This document shows, one piece after another, positions 1 to 9,684 of a DNA stretch of 42,639 nt (positions are counted from its first letter, which is position 1; every line of letters starts with the position of its first letter). Source of the stretch: Nemertoderma westbladi (lineage: Eukaryota > Xenacoelomorpha > Nemertodermatida > Nemertodermatidae); the NCBI GenBank assembly GCA_032718475.1, contig JAUCBJ010005499.1, forward strand, positions 1 to 42,639. Reading direction: 5' to 3'. Below the pieces are notes generated by a model that was not told the DNA's origin, searched no databases, and worked only from the letters and a program-made list of their open reading frames with translations. The position numbers were made by a program, and so were the translations under genes.

Positions 1-365
1 CTGTTGCAGCTCATCTGCTGGGTCATGCCCTGTACCCTTGCTGCCAGGTGCAGGTCGCAGTGAAGTGCCCTCAGAGTGGACATGAGAACACTCTACTCCT
101 GACCAGCCATTGGTAGATCACCATCTGCCTGGTCAGGCCATATACCCCTGCAGCCAAGTATATGGGTCCTTAATCCAGGACCAAGGGCGTCCTTATCCCA
201 GAACGAAGGGGGTCCTAGTTACAGGACCAGATTTGCCCTAGTAAGAGGGTCTATGCAGCTACAGGTGGCACCTCCTTTATGCTGCATGGAGGTGGCAAGT
301 TTTCTTGATCAATGACCTAGAATACCTGACCTGACCTAGAACCATTTTAAGTGTTCGGGGGAGTC
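1..365. other. Unassigned sequence upstream of the decayed LINE
   Basis: No intact gene is visible. The last ~35 bases read, in the frame of the reverse transcriptase further right, as F-x-V-F-G-G-V-L-Q-A-D with one stop. This resembles the GVLQGD segment that precedes the catalytic region in LINE reverse transcriptases. The rest (phrases such as GGTCCT and CAGGACCA repeated around 165-230) is probably old repeat-derived DNA, but I cannot assign a family. Confidence 0.3.
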
Positions 366-378
366 CTCCAGGCAGATA

Positions 379-630
379 GGGGGGGGGGGGGGGGGGGGGG
401 GGGGGGGAACTGGACGCAATAAAAAATTCATCCCTCTCCAGGGGAAATTCGACGCAAATAACAGCTAATTATTCTCAAAAATAAAACTCTAACCTGTTCT
501 ATTGTGTTTAGTTTATTGTTTTGGTTAAAATAACGTGCCACTGTAACCTGCTACTTTCCCTAAATTGAGAATGTAACATTGAGGCGGGATATTAATTCAC
601 CAAGGCGGGTTTTGCGTCCAGTTTCCCCCC
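379..630. mobile_element. Short inverted-repeat element with poly-G/C ends, copy 1
   Basis: A 252-bp non-coding element. The left end is a run of 29 G (379-407) followed by AACTGGACGCAA. The right end is TTTGCGTCCAGTTT (611-624) followed by CCCCCC, so the ends are inverted repeats. An internal GACGCAAATA near 450 repeats part of the terminus. A second copy in inverted orientation lies at 11681-11911 and matches almost base for base through the middle (for example TAAACTAAACACAATAGAAC there). It interrupts a LINE reverse-transcriptase remnant: CTCCAGGCAGATA (366-378) and CTCCAGGGAGACA (639-651) flank it, and both encode the LQ(G/A)D motif. It looks like a MITE, but a near-duplicate flank of 13 bp is long for a known cut-and-paste family, so its class is open. 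Confidence 0.7.
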
Positions 631-632
631 AT

Positions 633-1561
633 GTCTCCCTCCAGGGAGACACACTTGCGCCATTATTGTTAATAATTGTGGTTGACTACGTACTAGGCAT
701 GTCCTTAGATCATCATAATGATGATGGTAACTCCACCTACTGGCTCCAGAAGTCGAGGAAATCCTGCCAAGTACCTAACTGATCTAGACTTTGCTGATGA
801 CTTAGGAGTACTCTCAGAATCACTAGAGGGAGCCCAACGGCTCCTCAGCTCATTAGAACAGGCTGCTTCTAGTTTTGGTCTCTTTATTAACTCCAAAAGA
901 CCAAAAGTTTGATATTTAACATGCTCATAGGATGGTATGCTTGAGCATGTGGACGACTTCTGTTACCTGGGATCATGGATCCGGAAGTCAGGTGAGGTGA
1001 GGGAAAGGCATGAGCAGCCTTGAATAGGCTTTCCAGGATTTGGAAGTCACATAGAATTAATCGGAAACTTAAGGTCCGATTATTTTGAGCACCAGTAGTT
1101 CCAGTACTCCTCTGGGAGTCCATGCTGGGCTCTAACTGCTGAGGACACCAAATCTCTGGATGGCACATTCACAATAATGCTACGTCGGGTTCACTGTGTC
1201 AAGTACAATGCACACATCTCCAACCAGACACTATATAACATTGGAGGTGTCCCATTGGTCCCCCCAAGCTTGACACTAAAACAAAGCCGCCTGGGCGCCT
1301 CCGCTTTGCAGGATATTGCTTTCGCCGTGAGGACCAACCAGTGCATAATCTTGTGCTTTGGCAGCCTCATGGAGTGAATAAACATGGTGGACAACCCATG
1401 ACTTTCTTGAGACGCATCTTAAAGGACACTGGCCTTAAAGATGCGGATGATCTAGCAAATGTCATGGGTGATAGGGAGTTGTGGCGGCGCAATTTTGTCG
1501 ACAAGCCGGCACAGCATTCTTAAAATTGCAGCTGCAATGCAGCATGCCGATCCTAGTAGTA
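633..1561 (+). pseudogene. Decayed non-LTR retrotransposon: C-terminal reverse-transcriptase remnant and 3' end
   Basis: Conceptual fragments in shifting frames follow the end of a LINE reverse transcriptase. QGDTLAP followed by a hydrophobic stretch lies at 642-700. YLTDLDFADD, with the FADD catalytic motif, lies near 773-800, then a conserved segment containing SLEGAQRLLSSLEQAASS. FCYLGSW follows near 958, ALTAEDTKSLDGTF near 1133, and finally VLWQPHGVNKHGGQP...TGLKDADDLANVMGDRELWR at 1354-1490, the usual extreme C-terminus of such enzymes. Frameshifts and stops break it in several places, so it is not functional. The 3' end has a short (TAG)n tail at 1553-1564. The last 211 bp recur at 33306-33516 with only a handful of differences and no indels. 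The clade (RTE-like or related) is a guess. Confidence 0.8.
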
Positions 1562-1564
1562 GTA

Positions 1565-2280
1565 GAGATTAAGTTACATTCTGTAAGAGTGAGTAGCCTA
1601 GCCATTAGATTATGTAGAAATATAGTCGTCATTTCACTCCCGTGTTTTTTCACTTTCACTTGTAGTTTTCACACGTTTGGCCCTCTAGAGATAGACTGAA
1701 GTACTGTACATGGAACAAGGTACGCAGAAAAACAGTGTGGTCTACAGCAGTACATATTTTCAGTACCAATTTTCCATGTTTAATGGATTATAAACAAAAA
1801 AAAACGGAGAATTTCGCTCCCAGCAGTAATGTATAGATTTACAGTAAGCCGCTTTAAGCAATATTATTGTTTAGAGCTAGAAAGAATTGAATAAGGGGTA
1901 ACAAGGTACCCTGAATCGAGTGGTGGGGTGTGTTTTTGTAAAAACGTGAGGAAACGGTCGAAATGGCGGGTTTAAGTAATAGCGGGAAGACAATCTTGAA
2001 AATCGGCAATGATTGGCTGCTAGGCGTCGTTCATTCATTCATTCATTTTTTTTCATCTTTTTTAAGTAAAATAAATAAAATCGACATAAAATATCAGTAA
2101 AACAACATGAAATGGGAAGCTGACACAGAAGCTAAAATATTATTGTAAGCGGATCCATTCCGCTACACGCCATCTACCGGCAGAATGGGGAGGTGATTTA
2201 CGAATCAGTTCAGGTACGAATATTGCATACCAGAGAATGTAGGAAGCAATGTTAGCCAACCAATCTCAGGGGGGAGGGGT
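1565..2280. other. Non-coding sequence between LINE remnant and 58-bp array
   Basis: No gene recognised. It contains a short (CATT)n microsatellite at about 2030-2046 followed by a T-rich tract. A single CCAACCAATC stretch just before the array (about 2256) resembles the reverse complement of part of the array unit. Confidence 0.4.
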
Positions 2281-2802
2281 TAACACAGGGCAGGGGGGCA
2301 GTGTATCGATTGGTTGCTGGTCAACCTTACGTGTTAGGTAACACAGGGCAGGGGGGCAGTGTATCGATTGGTTGCTGGTCAACCTTACGTGTTAGGTAAC
2401 ACAGGGAAGGGGGGCAGTGTATCGATTGGTTGCTGGGCAACCTTACGTGTTAGGTAACACATGGCAGGGGGGCAGTGTATCGATTGGTTGCTGGGTAACC
2501 TTACGTGTTAGGTAACACAGGGCAGGGGGGCAGTGTATCGATTGGTTGCTGGTCAACCTTACGTGTTAGGTAACACAGGGCAGGGGGGCAGTGTATCGAT
2601 TGGTTGCTGGTCAACCTTACGTGTTAGGTAACACAGGGCAGGGGGGCAGTGTATCGATTGGTTGCTGGTCAACCTTACGTGTTAGGTAACACATGGCAGG
2701 GGGGCAGTGTATCGATTGGTTGCTGGGTAACCTTACGTGTTAGGTAACACAGGGCAGGGGGGCAGTGTATCGATTGGTTGCTGGTCAACCTTACGTGTTA
2801 GG
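2281..2802. repeat. 58-bp tandem repeat, 9 copies
   Basis: Units begin TAACACAGGGCAGGGGGGCA at 2281, 2339, 2397, 2455, 2513, 2571, 2629, 2687 and 2745, an exact 58-bp period with few substitutions (GGTCAACC versus GGGCAACC or GGGTAACC). Each unit holds a G-rich block, an inverted CCAAT pentamer (ATTGG) and an imperfect palindrome GGTTGCTGGTCAACC. Confidence 0.95.
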
Positions 2803-3550
2803 ACTGTGTATTACATTCCCCTTAATTTTCCCCATATATACTGTCATCATGGGACTATTATAGTTCAGTTGGCTATATATTGTTGGTATAGTAGTTACAT
2901 AGTTTTCCACCGTCGTCCGTTATATACTGATTATGCTGTATTCCATCTACCGGTAACTATTGAGAGCTAATAATATCAAGTCATAACAAAAAAACTCTAT
3001 TTTACACGGCCTTCGGCCTTTCAGTATCTTACAAACGCGGCGACGCGTAGGAACTATAACATCTATCAACCGGTCGGGATCCCTCGCTAACTCGGATACC
3101 GTCACAATTAATATGGCTAATTACACTGTCCGGTCCGTGTCCTGTTAGTTGTTCTGTTCTGAGCTCTCCAGGTAGAGTAATAAATCAGTTATGCACTGCT
3201 TACGAAGTATGTATTTCCCTTCTGCCGAGTTAAGTAGGCGTAAAATATATAGGTAGATAAAGTGGTCCCTTAAGGTTAGGCTGAATTTTGGAATATCTCG
3301 AAAACACGTTTTTAAGTTGTACTGGTGTGTTACTAACGATGTTAATTTCGGTAATCATAATTCCCAGGAATCCCTGTTACAATCAGAAAACCCTTTTTCC
3401 TCGGATACGCCTGCTAGATGTTGCCCTAACATCAAGCTGAAAAGGTAATAAACCTTCCGGTTGCCACAGTTAAACAAGATATATATGGACTTCGTTCTGC
3501 TCCTCTGCACAAGGTGTTCAAATTTGTTACAGTCTAATAACGCATGCAGA
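2803..3550. other. Non-coding spacer between 58-bp and 27-bp arrays
   Basis: No gene recognised. TAAAGTGGTCCCTTAAGGTT near 3257 has a near match (TAAAGTGGTCCCTAAAGTTG) near 4287, so the 27-bp array sits between two short similar words in direct orientation. Confidence 0.35.
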
Positions 3551-4090
3551 CTGTTATTACTTACGTAATTCCCCAATCTGTTATTACTTACGTAATTCCC
3601 CAATCTGTTATTACTTACGTAATTCCCCAATCTGTTATTACTTACGTAATTCCCCAATCTGTTATTACTTACGTAATTCCCCAATCTGTTATTACTTACG
3701 TAATTCCCCAATCTGTTATTACTTACGTAATTCCCCAATCTGTTATTACTTACGTAATTCCCCAATCTGTTATTACTTACGTAATTCCCCAATCTGTTAT
3801 TACTTACGTAATTCCCCAATCTGTTATTACTTACGTAATTCCCCAATCTGTTATTACTTACGTAATTCCCCAATCTGTTATTACTTACGTAATTCCCCAA
3901 TCTGTTATTACTTACGTAATTCCCCAATCTGTTATTACTTACGTAATTCCCCAATCTGTTATTACTTACGTAATTCCCCAATCTGTTATTACTTACGTAA
4001 TTCCCCAATCTGTTATTACTTACGTAATTCCCCAATCTGTTATTACTTACGTAATTCCCCAATCTGTTATTACTTACGTAATTCCCCAAT
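3551..4090. repeat. 27-bp tandem repeat, 20 identical-looking copies
   Basis: The unit CTGTTATTACTTACGTAATT followed by CCCCAAT repeats 20 times over exactly 540 bp. I saw no substitution between units. Each unit contains the perfect palindrome TTACGTAA. Because 27 is a multiple of 3 and the unit lacks stops in one frame of each strand, open frames of 185 and 262 codons cross it. They are artefacts of the repeat, not genes. Confidence 0.97.
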
Positions 4091-4636
4091 CTGAGAATTG
4101 ATCGCATTGCTTTCCTGCAAGTTTTTGCCAGACTTGTCAACAAGAGAGTGACCTATGATCGCAACGCCGTACAAAATTGATAGTAGGAAAATAGCGCGCC
4201 ATATTAGACCAGTCACATCAATAGGAATATTTTGCTATTGCCAAACCGCCGCTGTTTCATCTAACAGTTCATCCATATCTTCTGCGTAAAGTGGTCCCTA
4301 AAGTTGCGTACAGTGGTTACAGTACTACAGTGGCTGGAAGCGGAAATGACAAAGTCATTACAAAGTGATCCGATAATGTTTTATCTTGATTTCTATGGAC
4401 AGCGATTTTCGATCCAGTCAAATAAATGTAATAAAAAAAATAAAAATAAAATTTTGGTGTCGAATATGGTGCTGCACCAAAATTACAATTTTCAAATTTT
4501 TGGTGAAAATTACAAAAGCTACCATTACTCAAGAACGAAAAAACTTATCGAAAATCTGATTTCAGATTCGGAATCTCCATAAATTTTTACATCGGAGAAC
4601 ACATTAAAAAAAAGCTGATGAAAAAAGACAGGGTGA

Positions 4637-4657
4637 CCCCCCCCCCCCCCCCCCCCC
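4637..4657. repeat. Homopolymer run C21
   Basis: Uninterrupted cytosines after GACAGGGTGA. This is one of several long G/C runs in the window and its true length may be poorly determined in the assembly. Confidence 0.9.
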
Positions 4658-5163
4658 TTTAACTATTCCTCGAAAATGCGGATTATAAAGTCGGACAAAA
4701 AATGTTACTATCGCAAGAATATAAGTATTCTATCAGATAGCTGGCAAAATTAGATAGTAAATTGTAAATCGGCAAAAATCGAGTTTTGAGTAATTTAACG
4801 AAACGCGTTTTCTTCTACAAGTATGTTATACAGCTACCTCTGTACCAAAAATTGAACTGCAAGTCACCCAAATATACTAACTTAGAATTTCAAATGCTAG
4901 GTTCACAATTTTTGCGATTTGGGAGCTTAAAAAATGCTGAAATGATTTTATAGGGTGTTTTGCCTCGAAAATGTTGGCGACAAATGAAACTGAACGCTGA
5001 TATAGGGTGTTTTGTCTATCAAGTAGTTTAATATCTTCAAATAATAATACCGCAGGGTGGAAATTATACTTGGAATTTTGTAGTTAAGGGTTGGGTTTTG
5101 GTAAATAAAGCAAATTATAATTCAAAAACATGAGATAAACTGCTGATCATTTCTGTATAATTC

Positions 5164-5176
5164 GTTGCCTGGCAAC
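5164..5176. promoter_or_regulatory. Candidate RFX X-box palindrome
   Basis: GTTGCC-T-GGCAAC is a perfect palindrome around one spacer base and matches the known RFX consensus GTNRCC-N(0-3)-RGYAAC. No nearby transcription start is visible, so it may be a chance or repeat-derived match. Confidence 0.25.
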
Positions 5177-5920
5177 GTGATCATGGTTACCATTCCATGA
5201 ATATAAAGTACTCAAACTAAACTCTGGGCAATCGATTATAGTTACATATTTGGCCGTAAACATTTTAGAGATATTCTAGCTATTTACTGTATAACTATGT
5301 GACCAGTTTTACAAAACCCAGTCCGCCAAACTCAGTCTACTTTGCCTTGTAATGCAGTCTCTCATTATTGACATGACATGTTCAGTTCACCATCACACTT
5401 TAACTACTGTAACTAATTCCAAAAACCAATTCTATTTCTTGGAATTATTCACCCAAGTCGTTAAATCAATTCGTTGACTCTGTCTATGGAAACTCCTTTG
5501 GGTTGAGCCAGTGGACGTGGGATGCCAATAGGGCATTGCGCTTCAATTAAGTTGACTTTTTGCCAACCGACTTATTTGTAGTCCTTCTTAAAGTGAATAT
5601 CGAAACTACCTTCTTCAAACCGCAAAACTACTATTTACTTTAAGTATGGGAATGTAGCATTATCTCTGAATTGCTTCAGCCTACCTTATGATGTTTGATC
5701 TTGCCAATCCTGGAAATCAGAGAAAATCATTGACTTTATCGCTCTCTTATGATTACTCGCTTTCCTAACATACTGTCTGAAATCTTTTTCTTAGAAACCA
5801 ACTCTTTGTTGACCAATTTGTGTAGATTGTCGGCGCTCATAAAACTATGATGAGGCTCAAAGTACCACGTACAATGTATCAAGTACAGTGGGTATATCAT
5901 CCCCACAGTCCCCCGTCACC

Positions 5921-6241
5921 TGAGCTAATATACCACCACCGATATCCCCCGTCGTCACCTGAGCTAATATACCACCACCGATATCCCCCGCCGTCACCTG
6001 AGCTAATATACCACCACCGATATCCCCCGTCGTCACCTGAGCTAATACACCACCACCGATATCCCCCGCCGTCACCTGAGCTAATATACCACCACCGATA
6101 TCCCCCGCCGTCACCTGAGCTAATATACCACCACCGATATCCCCCGTCGTCACCTGAGCTAATACACCACCACCGCTATCCTCCACCGTCACCTGAGCTA
6201 ATACACCACCAGCGATATCCTCCCCACAGTCCGCCGTCACC
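5921..6241. repeat. 39-bp tandem repeat, 8 units
   Basis: Units start TGAGCTAATA(T/C)ACCACCACC at 5921, 5960, 5999, 6038, 6077, 6116, 6155 and 6194. The last is longer and contains CCCCACAGTC(C), which also appears just left of the first unit (about 5901). The period is divisible by 3, so both strands stay open; this is not taken as coding. Confidence 0.93.
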
Positions 6242-6246
6242 TGAAC

Positions 6247-8992
6247 GGTTTACTGTGGAAAATCACCCATGGTTATGAACGGGCATTCCTTTATGAAATA
6301 GAGTGGAAGGGTTTACTGTGGAAGATCACCCGTGGTGGTGAACAGGCATTCCTTTATGAAACAGAGGAAGGGTTTACAGTGGAAGATCACCCATGGTGGT
6401 GAACAGGCATTCCTTTATGAAATAGAGTGGAAGGGTTTACTGTGGAAGATCACCCATGGTGGTGAACAGGCATTCCTTTATGAAATAGAGTGGAAGGGTT
6501 TACTGTGGAAGATCACCCATGGTGGTGAACAGGCATTCCTTTAGGAACCAGAGAGGAAGAGTTTACTGTGGAAGATCACCCATGATGGTGAACAGGAATT
6601 CCTTTAGGAAACAGAGTGGAAGGGGTTACTGTGGAAGATCACCCATGATGGTGGACCGGCATTCCTTTAGGAAACAGAGTGGAAGGATTTACTGTGGAAG
6701 ATCACCCATGGTGGTGGACCGGCATTCCTTTAGGAAACAGAGTGGAAGGGTTTACTGTGGAAGATCAACCATGGTGGTGAATATCCTTTAGGAAACAGAT
6801 TGGGGGAGGGTTTACTGTGGAAGATTACCCATGGTGGTGAACAGGCATTCCTTTAGGAAACATAATGGAAGGGTTTACTGTGGAAGATCATCCATGGTGG
6901 TGAACAGGCATTCCTTTAGGAAACATAATGGAAGGGTTTACTGTGGAAGATCATCCATGGTGGTGAACAGGCATTCCTTTAGGAAACAGAGTGGAAGGGT
7001 TTACTGTGGAAGATCACCCGTGGTGGCGAACAGACATTCCTTTAGGAAACAGAGTGGAAGAGGTTACTGTGGAAGATCACCCATGGTGGCGAACAGGCAT
7101 TCCTTTAGGAAACAGAGTGGAAGGGTTTACTGTGGAAGATCACCCATGGTGGTGGACCGGCATTCCTTTAGGAATCAGAGTGGAAGGGTTTACTGTGGAA
7201 GATCAACCATGGTGGTGGACCGGCATTCCTTTATGAAACAGAGTGGAAGGGTTTACTGTGGAAGATCAACCATGGTGGTGGACCGGCATTCCTTTAGGAA
7301 ACAGAGTGGAAGGGTTTACTGTGGAAGATCAACCATGGTGGTGGACCGGCATTCCTTTAGGAAACAGAGTGGAAGGGTTTACTGTGGAAGATCAACCATG
7401 GTGGTGGACCGGCATTCCTTTAGGAAACAGAGTGGAAGGGTTTACTGTGGAAGATCAACCATGCTGGTGGACCGGCATTCCTTTATGAAACAGAGTGGAA
7501 GGGTTTACTGTGGAAGATCAACCAGTGGACCGGCATTCCTTTAGGAAACAGAGTGGAAGGGTTTACTGTGGAAGATCAACCATGGTGGTGGACCGGCATT
7601 CCTTTAGGAAACAGAGTGGAAGGGTTTACTGTGGAAGATCAACCACGGTGGTGGACCGGCATTCCTTTATCAAACAGAGTGGAAGGGTTTACTGTGGAAG
7701 ATCAACCATGGTGGTGGACCGGCATTCCTTTAGGAAACAGAGTGGAAGGGTTTACTGTGGAAGATCAACCATGGTGGTGAACCGGCATTCCTTTAGGAAA
7801 CAGAGTGGAAGGGTTTACTGTGGAAGATCACCCATGGTGGTGAACCGGCATTCCTTTAGGAAACAGAGTGGAAGGGTTTACTGTGGAAGATCAACCATGG
7901 TGGTGGACCGGCATTCCTTTATGAAACAGAGTGGAAGGGTTTACTGTGGAAGATCACCCATGGTGGTGAACCGGCATTCCTTTAGGAAACAGAGTGGAAG
8001 GGTTTACTGTGGAAGATCAACCATGGTGGTGAACCGGCATTCCTTTATGAAACAGAGTGGAAGGGTTTACTGTGGAAGATCACCCATGGTGGTGAACCGG
8101 CATTCCTTTAGGAAACAGAGTGGAAGGGTTTACTGTGGAAGATCAACCATGGTGGTGAACCGGCATTCCTTTAGGAAACAGAGTGGAAGGGTTTACTGTG
8201 GAAGATCAACCATGGTGGTGAACCGGCATTCCTTTAGGAAACAGAGTGGAAGGGTTTACTGTGGAAGATCAACCATGGTGGTGAACCGGCATTCCTTTAG
8301 GAAACAGAGTGGAAGGGTTTACTGTGGAAGATCACCCATGGTGGTGAACCGGCATTCCTTTAGGAAACAGAGTGGAAGGGTTTACTGTGGAAGATCACCC
8401 ATGGTGGTGAACCGGCATTCCTTTAGGAAACAGAGTGGAAGGGTTTACTGTGGAAGATCAACCATGGTAGTGGACCGGCATTCCTTTATGAAACAGAGTG
8501 GAAGGGTTTACTGTGGAAGATCAACCATGGTGGTGGACCGGCATTCCTTTATGAAACAGAGTGGAAGGGTTTACTGTGGAAGATCACCCATGGTGGTGGA
8601 CCGGCATTCCTTTAGGAAACAGAGTGGAAGGGTTTACTGTGGAAGATCACCCATGGTGGTGGACCGGCATTCCTTTAGGAAACAGAGTGGAAGGGTTTAC
8701 TGTGGAAGATCACCCATGGTGGTGGACCGGCATTCCTTTAGGAAACAGAGTGGAAGGGTTTACTGTGGAAGATCAACCATGGTAGTGGACCGGCATTCCT
8801 TTATGAAACAGAGTGGAAGGGTTTACTGTGGAAGATCAACCATGGTGGTGGACCGGCATTCCTTTAGGAAACAGAGTGGAAGGGTTTACTGTGGAAGATC
8901 AACCATGGTGGTGGACCGGCATTCCTTTAGGAAACAGAGTGGAAGGGTTTACTGTGGAAGATCACCCATGGTGGTGGACCGGCATTCCTTTA
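6247..8992. repeat. 63-bp tandem repeat, about 43-44 units
   Basis: The unit begins GGTTTACTGTGGAAGATCA, continues through CCATGG TGGTG and the CATTCCTTTAGGAAACAGAG block, and ends TGGAAG. Most units contain CCATGG. Units at the left edge (6247 to about 7000) are the most divergent and carry GAACAGG, GATGG or deletions. Units from about 7150 rightwards carry mainly GGACCGG or GAACCGG and are nearly identical. The array abuts the 39-bp array directly. A 502-codon plus-strand frame exists because 63 is divisible by 3 and the unit has few stops. The composition is purely periodic, with no domain and no start context, so I do not call a gene. Confidence 0.96.
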
Positions 8993-9438
8993 AACTACAT
9001 TAACCCGCCGGATTAGAACTCCCTCCTGACATTATATGCCTACCATATTATGCTACTATTCTCCTCTGGCATTCTATCATATGGTACTTTGTCCGGTGAG
9101 GCAAAGTACAAAGTAGACCTGTGACAAAACTCTCCAAACTGTACTAACCTATATAATCTTGTTAACTTTAGTTTATTTATTTGCTTATCGGACCCGCTAT
9201 GCAATCTGCTCCTTTACTAACCTGCAAACATGATTGCTATTAGTGTTTGTGTTCGTGGCCCAGACAATTTAGAGTATTTTGGGGGTGGGGTGTTCCGCAA
9301 TATAGAGGGTGGGGCCGGTGAAGGTGGGTGGTGGGGTGAACGGGGCGGGGGGGGGGGGGGGGGGGGGAGTTCTACAATGGGTGACGGTGGACCTTCTAAC
9401 ATATAACACCGGTAGCTAAGGTAACTAAGAAGACAAAC
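8993..9438 (-). other. Start of ZC3H14 intron 1, with G21 run
   Basis: Sequence immediately downstream (minus strand) of the ZC3H14 splice donor. It holds a purine-skewed tract (GGGTGGGG-like words, 9281-9367) ending in 21 G at 9347-9367, about 70 bp inside the presumed intron. No further exon was recognised. Confidence 0.45.
9347..9367. repeat. Homopolymer run G21
   Basis: Uninterrupted G after GAACGGGGC, within the presumed first intron of ZC3H14 about 70 bp from the donor. On the transcribed minus strand this reads as C21. Confidence 0.9.
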
Positions 9439-9684
9439 CTTTGTTTTTGCTGATAAATCTTGCAATCGACGCATCACATCGAATAACCAATTAACGAAAT
9501 CGATTGCCGATGGACCCAAAAACAACCCCAAATCGTCCTTCATCTGTTCTTCTGTCTTCTTATTAGCTATCATAACCATAATGTAGTCCGGAAGCTCGTC
9601 ATCTACGTAGGAACCCAGGTCCATTAACTTCGCCTTGATGGCCTCCTTCACCTTCTGGCTAATCTGCGCTCCAGTCAACGACAT
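9439..9684 (-). CDS. ZC3H14: ZC3H14 (Nab2-like) first coding exon, N-terminal PWI-like domain
   Basis: Partial gene. Its 82 codons start MSLTGAQISQKVKEAIKAKL and continue with LGSYVDDELPDYIMVMIANK and the DLGLFL..AIDFVNWLFDVM helix. This is the conserved N-terminal PWI-like fold of the nuclear poly(A)-binding protein ZC3H14/Nab2, which in the family helps anchor mRNA-export factors while C-terminal CCCH fingers bind poly(A) and limit tail length. The exon ends at a consensus donor, AAG followed by GTTTGT (minus strand, 9438-9433), with a codon boundary at the junction (phase 0). Past the donor the frame runs into low-complexity proline from the G21 run, so it is intron. The ATG is the only one that gives the family's N-terminus. 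The CCCH-finger exons should lie at lower coordinates but none is visible, so intron 1 would span at least the 9.4 kb of arrays to the window edge. Alternatively this is a stranded exon copy. The family assignment is secure. Confidence 0.9.

Larger units (their letters stand above)
4091..5920. other. Non-coding AT-rich region with C21 run
   Basis: No gene recognised on either strand. Notable items are a C homopolymer at 4637-4657 and a repeated phrase TAGGGTGTTTTG (about 4952 and 5003). At 5164-5176 the palindrome GTTGCCTGGCAAC fits the RFX X-box consensus. On the minus strand this is expected to be intron of the ZC3H14 gene, but no further exon was identified here. Confidence 0.4.

Noticed and set aside
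3355-4143. 262-codon minus-strand and 185-codon plus-strand frames over the 27-bp array
   Set aside because: Both strands are open for the same reason, and the unit is a non-coding repeat.
4304-4582. 92-codon plus-strand frame
   Set aside because: Low-complexity Lys/Asn-rich product from AT-rich DNA, with no recognisable motif and no splice context.
7495-9003. 502-codon plus-strand frame in the 63-bp array
   Set aside because: Purely periodic 21-residue product due to a unit divisible by 3. No domain, start context or codon signature of a gene.
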